A program made the position numbers and the translations under genes. This document shows, one piece after another, positions 58,266 through 64,000 of a stretch of 64,000 nt of DNA. Origin of the DNA: Lineus longissimus (lineage: Eukaryota; Nemertea; Pilidiophora; Heteronemertea; Lineidae); the NCBI RefSeq assembly GCF_910592395.1, contig NC_088311.1:20749695-20813694 (forward strand), in the 5' to 3' direction. Below the pieces are notes generated by a model. The model did no database searches and had not been told where the DNA came from. It was given only the letters and a program-made list of their open reading frames with translations. The first letter of the stretch is position 1. Every line of letters begins with the position of its first letter.

Positions 58266-61160
58266 TGGTATCCCGCCTACGTCACGTTTGTTTGCCCTTG
58301 TCGGTTGAAGCCTATATCAACCCCTGTTACAGCCGTTCCGTGGGGGTCGATGTTGTCAAGATTTAATCAGATGGCCCTTTGTTAAGACAGTAGAACAAAA
58401 GGAATTCAGGCCTACATGTAGGTGCGAGCGGTTTGATTGAAGAAAATAGACCGTGTCTTGGGTTAGGCCTGAATTCTTTTTAACTGTGAGGTAAATGGGC
58501 AAAAAACGTAATGTGTTTCTCTGTCTGTGATTCTTTGTAAAGGAGCTCCATCTGAATTTTGTAACGAAATGTTTTCCCTACATGTAAAAACAATGTACTC
58601 TAGCTTACATGTCACGGTTTCGGAGGTGGAGCGCCTTGACCGCCAATGCATTTCTAAGCTATTTAGCAGTTAATTTGACGTTTTTGACAGCGTCACATCA
58701 ATTTATGTATGAGGTTCAGAATCTGATATTTAGATGTGATAGTCTGAACTGTGTGGCTAGTAACTGGAGTGAAATAGTAACATGATTAAGGGGTAGTTGG
58801 TATGATTACAGAAATTCGGAAATCGGACCCGGTTGAGAGGTACAAAAGGGAAATTTAGGGCAGAGCCTTGTAGGTATATGGGAATCTCGGAAAAATTGGA
58901 CATTATTGGAAACTATTTCCTTCCCAATTTGTGAACTGCTAGCGAATTTCATGGAAAATTGCCCCTCTTTTCCATGGCCTCATGGATCTAAAAAGAAAGA
59001 TAAAATGCTACAAAAAATGGCTTACTGATATAAGTTCGGGTGATCGATGAGGCTGAGGCGGCACCCGAACCTAAAATATGGCGGTAAGGGTGTGAGCCAA
59101 CTAATTGTGTTGCCAAAGTTCTCTCCCATTTCATCGGATGAAGATATTGGAGAAGATGTATGTCCCATCATTTATTAACTCAACGGCATACGCTGATTCC
59201 AGGCGGTTTCTCGGGTTTTAGTCAGAATATGTCCCAATAAAATTTCACACTGCTGGAAACTTTGACGATTTATAGATGCGCTACTTGGGATTTTTTAATC
59301 TATAAATCCACTCTCGTTCATCATGGTCACAATGACGGTGTCAAATTGATCAGTAGTAGCGCATACAAAATACCTCGCCAGCATTGATGATTGCGGGATG
59401 ATTATCCAAATCGCAGGCCGCATTTGTCAGCACATTCAGTCTCTATTCCCACCGATCGAAAGGTTGATGATCCATCGAGAATGGTTAAAAAACTTTTTAG
59501 TGGGGTATACACGGAACCCAATTTAGAGCAAAGAAGATTGATGATATTTAACGGTCCTCCCGAGATAGATTTAGCATGCTTGATTGGACTCAGAGATTAA
59601 AGTGTTATTCCTTCAATGAATTTGGGCATTTGGGCATTGGAGAATTTTAGGCCGGGCCAATTTTGCGAGTGACGCTTTCGTGAGGGAGGATTTGGTTTTC
59701 GAGGGAAAACATTTTGAAATTTTTTAATCTAGCATGGCATCTTCACCATATATTTGACTGCAGGCACCACTGACGATCTTTTCCGTACGCACAGGAGTTG
59801 CCAAGGGTGCGCGCGTACGCATGCGTTCGGGGATCGAGAAAAATTGGAAAATATTGCGAACGTACAGTACATCGCGATGTACATGTACAATTAATGGCCG
59901 GCTCCTTATGCGTGTCGTGTTCGAGAAGTCCAGTGTGAATGTGGCCTGCTTGGTGTTTTAGTCAGAGAGCGTGAATGTGTGGAAATATATGGAAGTATGG
60001 AGAGTGTCCCCATGAAATTGAAAATCCATCATAAATTTATTTGACGAGTTTTGTCTGTGTATAATGCGTAGTCAATCTTTGTTGATAGCAGCAATGATTC
60101 CCTTAATGCATACTTAGTAGCACACAAAGACAAAATACTGCGCATTATGCGACTCATCCGTAAAAGCTATTCGGCGATAGCTATATAGAGCTCTGCGGTA
60201 TCTTAAAAGTCCAAGCCAATATGGCGAAAACAACTTTTCATCAGCATAAGTAATTTCACTGAAACTTATTGTCCCTTTTGGGCGATGGAGCGTAAAGCAT
60301 TGTCCCTTCGAGAATGTGAAAGTGATACGTTATAATCATGTTTGCCGACATACATTGTATACTAAGTCTTGCAAATGAGTATTTGGTTGATTTGATAATC
60401 AAATAGCTATCAGTCTCCGAAAAGCCGTTAATAGACTCCCAGCCCATGCTCGTCCCGGGCCTTGGTCAGGATAAGTCAATTTTCTTTTTCATTAATCGTC
60501 TTTTGCTCGCATCCCCTGTGACCTTATTTTTGATTAATTCAAATCGGTCCTATTGTCAATCTGTAGAGTAGAAGTTTTAGACACTCCTTCCGTATGGTTG
60601 CGGGCCTTTGGGAGCGTATTTTAGAAATGATACAAGAGCTTGCTGTGGGAGGATGAAAGGCGAGGTTCCGCGGTGTGTTCATTGATTCTTGCCAATCATC
60701 GCCGCAAACGAACGAATTTTGTTGCATGCGATCATGATTGCCGGTCGCAGAAATTTGAATTGCTCGTCTGCGGTGCGGCTATTCAACCTTTATTAGTTTT
60801 ATTGTTTTCCATAAAATCGCGACCGATATTACCAGGTGATGTAGATTTCATCGATAGATTGGCAATATTTCGTGTCACATGCATCATTTTAGTCATAAGA
60901 GCATTGACCACCTGGTGTTTTTCGCATTGTGCTCTAGGTAATCACGATTTGTGCAAATTTTTACTTGTAAATATTCCGATTCGTGCATGTTTTGGTATCC
61001 TTAATACTGTACAACGTCTGTAACGGTTTTCACAAAAAGAACTTAAATAAATTGCTAATTGACAAAACAGCGGGCTTGATTAATTTCTTCTGTTCAATTT
61101 ATTACATGGCCAACAAACTTTCAGGTATCCACAGCTCTTACCTCTTTTAGTATTCATTCT

Positions 61161-61350
61161 GAACCATCAGCGGCACTCCGTCCGGTATCCCCACGGTCGG
61201 CGAAGTGGATCAAAAACTTGAGGATCAAGATGAATAAATCCAGCCTCAGGTTGAAGTCCCGCCCATCCTGACCCTCAAGCTTTGGATCCACTCCGCCGAC
61301 CCGAACTCTGTTTCAGGGGTTGTTACGGACGGAGTATCCTTGATGGTTGA
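61161..61350. repeat. Inverted pair of a dispersed repeat
   Basis: Left arm 61161-61237 and right arm 61266-61350 share GAACCATCA, ACTCCGTCCG, GGTCGGCGRAGTGGATC and CTTGAGG in opposite orientation. A third, single copy is at 50641-50729. Likely a foldback-type non-autonomous element. Confidence 0.65.
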
Positions 61351-61879
61351 AAATGCGCCCGCTTTTTGGACAATAGTGTCCACAGTCTGCCATGGGTCTC
61401 CACAGACCTTGCTCTCTAAAGACCCATCGCACTCACTCCACACAGACCAAATGAGTTTTAACTCAAGATCCTTATCTGTAGGAACAACATCTCTACAACT
61501 TCCAGCGGCCGCCACTGTAACAAGGCTATGCTATGACGCCGGCCCAAGGAGCATTACCAGGGTTTCGTTCCGATGCGGCACCTCACGTTTCAGCGGTGAA
61601 CTGAAACAGTCGACAAGAATGCTTCAAGACGTCAGCGCAACTGTTGCAGTTCAAACGCTGAAACCTGAAATGCAGCATCGGTTTGACTGAGCAAGACTCC
61701 TTTAGGTGTCCTGTTTAGACGTGGCCTTCGAGTTTGCTGCTGGATTCACTGTTGTTGGCCTTGAAACTGAGGGGTGGAAGATACTCAGAGAGAGGTTGCA
61801 GCTAGTTCCACAGGGTGGTGTGCATGCGGGACAACTTGATCGGCCAGGGAACGTCCTCAAACGAAGTCACCGGCATTAG

Positions 61880-62600
61880 GTTGGAGTTGTCCTTAGGACA
61901 AAATCTTAACAGAATAGAGTCGTCCTTATGACGAACCTGATGGATGTCGTCCTCCAGACGATAATCAATTGGTTGTCCTCTCAGCCAGACAGGTTGTTCT
62001 TCGGACTAACTATAACTGGGTGGTGGTGCCTTCTGGACGTATTCTCAGCTTGGTGGGATTGTCTGTAGGACTATTCTAAACTGCGTAGTGCTTGTTCTCC
62101 GAAAAATTCTAAACTTGGATGTGATTTCCTCGGGACGAATTCTCAACTCGGTTGTGCTGGTCTTCTTTGACAAATTCTCAACCGGGTGAGGGTTGTCTTC
62201 AGGACAATTCTCAACTGGGTAGGGATCGTCTTCAAGCAGAATTCTCAACTGGGTGGCGCTTGTCCTCGCGACGAATTCTCAGCCAGGTGGATGTATTCTT
62301 CAGAAAGAATTCCGAATTGGGTTAGGCTGTCTTTAAGACGCGCGAATTCTCAACTGTTGGTGTTGCTTGTCCTCGCGACGAATTCTCAAGTGGGTGGGAG
62401 TTGTATTAGGGACGAATCCTTAACTTGCTGGGACTCTGTTCAAGAGCGCATTTTCAATTCAATTGAGTGGCCTATGGCGTCGGGACAAATTCTAAATTGG
62501 GTGAGAGTTGTCTTCGAGACAAACACTCAACTTGGTGGGATTGTCCTCGGGGCAAATTCTAAACTGGATCTGGGTTGCTCTCAAAACAAACTCTCAACCT
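61880..62600 (+). repeat. Minisatellite, ~34-37-bp unit, about 20 copies
   Basis: The repeating unit is of the form TTCTCAACTGGGTGG, a variable 4-6 bases, TTGTCCTCGGGACGAA. The best-conserved copies lie near 62150-62290 with a 34-bp spacing. Copies are diverged, which opens accidental long frames on both strands. Confidence 0.75.
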
Positions 62601-63064
62601 AATCATGTAAGGAGGGGTTGAACTGATAAGGAATATTTTACAAGTTAGGGGTGTCTTCAAGACAAGTTTTTTTGACTGATAAATGTTGTCTTTTATTCAT
62701 AATCCTCTGTTCAAAGATCAAAGGTGAACTTTGTATTTTGTTATCATAGTAATAATTAACAGACATTTTTACAGTACAATAAAAAGTGTCACTGCGATAA
62801 TGGCAGAGTTCGTATTTCACACAAGCCACCCACTGAGCCTGAACCCAATTATACCACCAAACCCAATTATCTCATTAAGTAGGCTACTTGAACTGTGCAT
62901 ATTATAGAGCCGATTATCTATATTTGATTAAAAATCTCAGCAGACTCTGCCTGTATCCGACCTTGAGGTGCAAACCTTTTCCATTTTCAGTCTAAAAATT
63001 GACATATATCAATTGTAATAACATGGAGAACTGGAAAAACAAAAGTTCCTAAAATACACCATCA

Positions 63065-64000
63065 TCATTGACTCTCACTAAATGTCAGTGTTCTCGCTTG
63101 CGAGTCTCCCTTGTGGTTCTCCTTCACCTTGTCCGCCTCTTTCTTATAATGTTCCGATAACCTCGGGTTCTTGTCTACACCGTCACCTTTGGCATACATG
63201 CGACTAAGGTTTGTGCAAGCATAATAAACGCCGCCTTCGCAGGCTTTCACAGAGTATTCATGAGCCTGCTTCATGTCCTTAGGAATTTCATCTCGACCAG
63301 TAAGATACAGACCGCTCAGATGATAACAGCTGGAAGCAAAGCCTCCGTCACATGCTTTCTTGAAACACTCTATCGCATTTTTATAGTCTTTTTTGTGAGT
63401 CACTTTTCCGCCACCAAACATCAATCCTAAATTGTTACAGGCAGGCATGTGACCTTGATCACACCCTTTTTTGTAATAGTCGAAACTCTGCCTGAAATCT
63501 TGCTTGAGGCCTGCAGAAAAAAACAAAAAAAATCATTAAATTTTGATAAATTTCCATCTCAACAAAAACCTAAGTTTGGTACATTTTATGTTTTCTTTAT
63601 GTTTTGTGTCCTCTGGCCAGTATGGGAAGTGTACTAGAGTACTACTCAGAATAAAAAAGGTCGGCCTTCATTTTTAGCCCTTGCAATAAAGAACAGTCAC
63701 CCTAAGTTCCCCTGATTATCTCATACTGTACCGTCTCCTCATTTAAATCTAGAGTCAGGTGGGTTACCATGAGGGCTAGTAAAAATTAAACTTGCTTCTC
63801 ATCTTGCCTGCCCCAATACTGACCACAGGCCTGAAAGAAACCACAATAATAACGAATGGAAAACACCTTTAAAAATTCCTACCTTTTCCCATAAGTGCCA
63901 AATTTCCATATTTGAAACAGCTTTGTGCGTATTTATAATCATCACAGTTTGTTTTGTAGACTTTCGCAGCTTTTTCGTGGTCCTTTTTGATGTTGTTCTC
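63065..64000 (-). CDS. COA7: Cytochrome c oxidase assembly factor 7 (Sel1-repeat protein), 3' exons, partial
   Basis: Minus-strand exons 64000-63883 (open at the window edge) and 63510-63065, joined at a phase-1 GT-AG junction (AAAAG|GTAGGA; TTCTGCAG|GCCTC). The visible 186 aa contain Sel1-like repeats with the paired-Cys spacing of COA7: CDQGHMPACNNLGLMF, CDGGFASSCYHLSGLYLTG and CEGGVYYACTNLSRMYAKGD, then GVDKN and a tail with LTF. C-x(7-9)-C helical hairpins are characteristic of this mitochondrial intermembrane-space protein, which supports complex IV assembly. The first repeats and the start codon lie beyond the window. The C-terminal tail (GDSQARTLTFSESQ) is slightly longer than in the vertebrate protein. 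Confidence 0.9.

Larger units (their letters stand above)
58266..63064. other. Intergenic DNA between channel gene and COA7
   Basis: No supported gene. Open frames (for example 60640-61023, 61340-61690, 62186-62602) overlap repeats or lack support. It holds an inverted repeat (61161-61350) and a long minisatellite (about 61880-62600). A minus-strand AATAAA (plus TTTATT, 62692-62697) could end the COA7 transcript. Confidence 0.55.

Noticed and set aside
62045-62602. Open frames across the minisatellite (e.g. 62186-62602)
   Set aside because: Repeat-driven and present on both strands; unit lengths vary, so the protein repeat is not maintained.
1-64000. CRISPR arrays, bacterial operons or phage-like features
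   Set aside because: The window is intron-rich eukaryotic DNA. No regularly spaced direct repeats with unique spacers were seen; the tandem repeats present have no spacers.

Overview
This is a stretch of a metazoan nuclear genome. Genes are split by GT-AG introns, intergenic DNA is long and AT-rich, and inverted-repeat mobile elements, LINE remnants and tRNA-like SINE pieces are scattered throughout. The gene content (a secreted inter-alpha-trypsin-inhibitor-like heavy chain, DEG/ENaC channel exons, four-pass MS4A/CD20-like proteins, COA7) and the many ACATGTACATGTA motifs suggest a marine invertebrate bilaterian. A lophotrochozoan (annelid, mollusc or brachiopod) is most likely and amphioxus is not excluded; I cannot name the species. 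All gene models were built by hand from reading frame, splice sites and intron phase.

Layout: 1-146 holds the decayed C-terminal end of a LINE. 1091-1325 is a small inverted-repeat element. 4692-5630 is a four-pass MS4A-like gene. 7851-19157 is a 16-exon ITIH-like gene whose spliced exons give an open frame of 1,006 codons; its introns carry mobile elements and decayed duplicates of its own exons. 21300-22148 (minus) and 24157-25017 (plus) are a head-to-head pair of MS4A-like paralogues, and the minus copy carries a one-base frameshift. 26164-29331 (minus) is a 7-exon VWA-only gene of 342 codons. 30863-31623 and 39073-39833 are two near-duplicate first exons of a DEG/ENaC channel. 57248-58265 is the only matching C-terminal channel exon in the window. 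63065-64000 (minus) is the 3' part of COA7.

The most interesting biology is the channel locus. Two diverged exons encode TM1 and the first half of the extracellular domain. They end in the same intron phase, and one downstream exon supplies the rest. This fits mutually exclusive alternative first exons that would give two channels with different outer halves and a common pore end. The alternative is that one first exon is an orphan duplicate. Other notable points are three MS4A-like genes that share the same architecture (one coding exon, acceptor placed just before the ATG), recurrent partial exon duplication inside the ITIH-like gene, and several structured inverted-repeat elements, including one built from 21-bp palindromic units.
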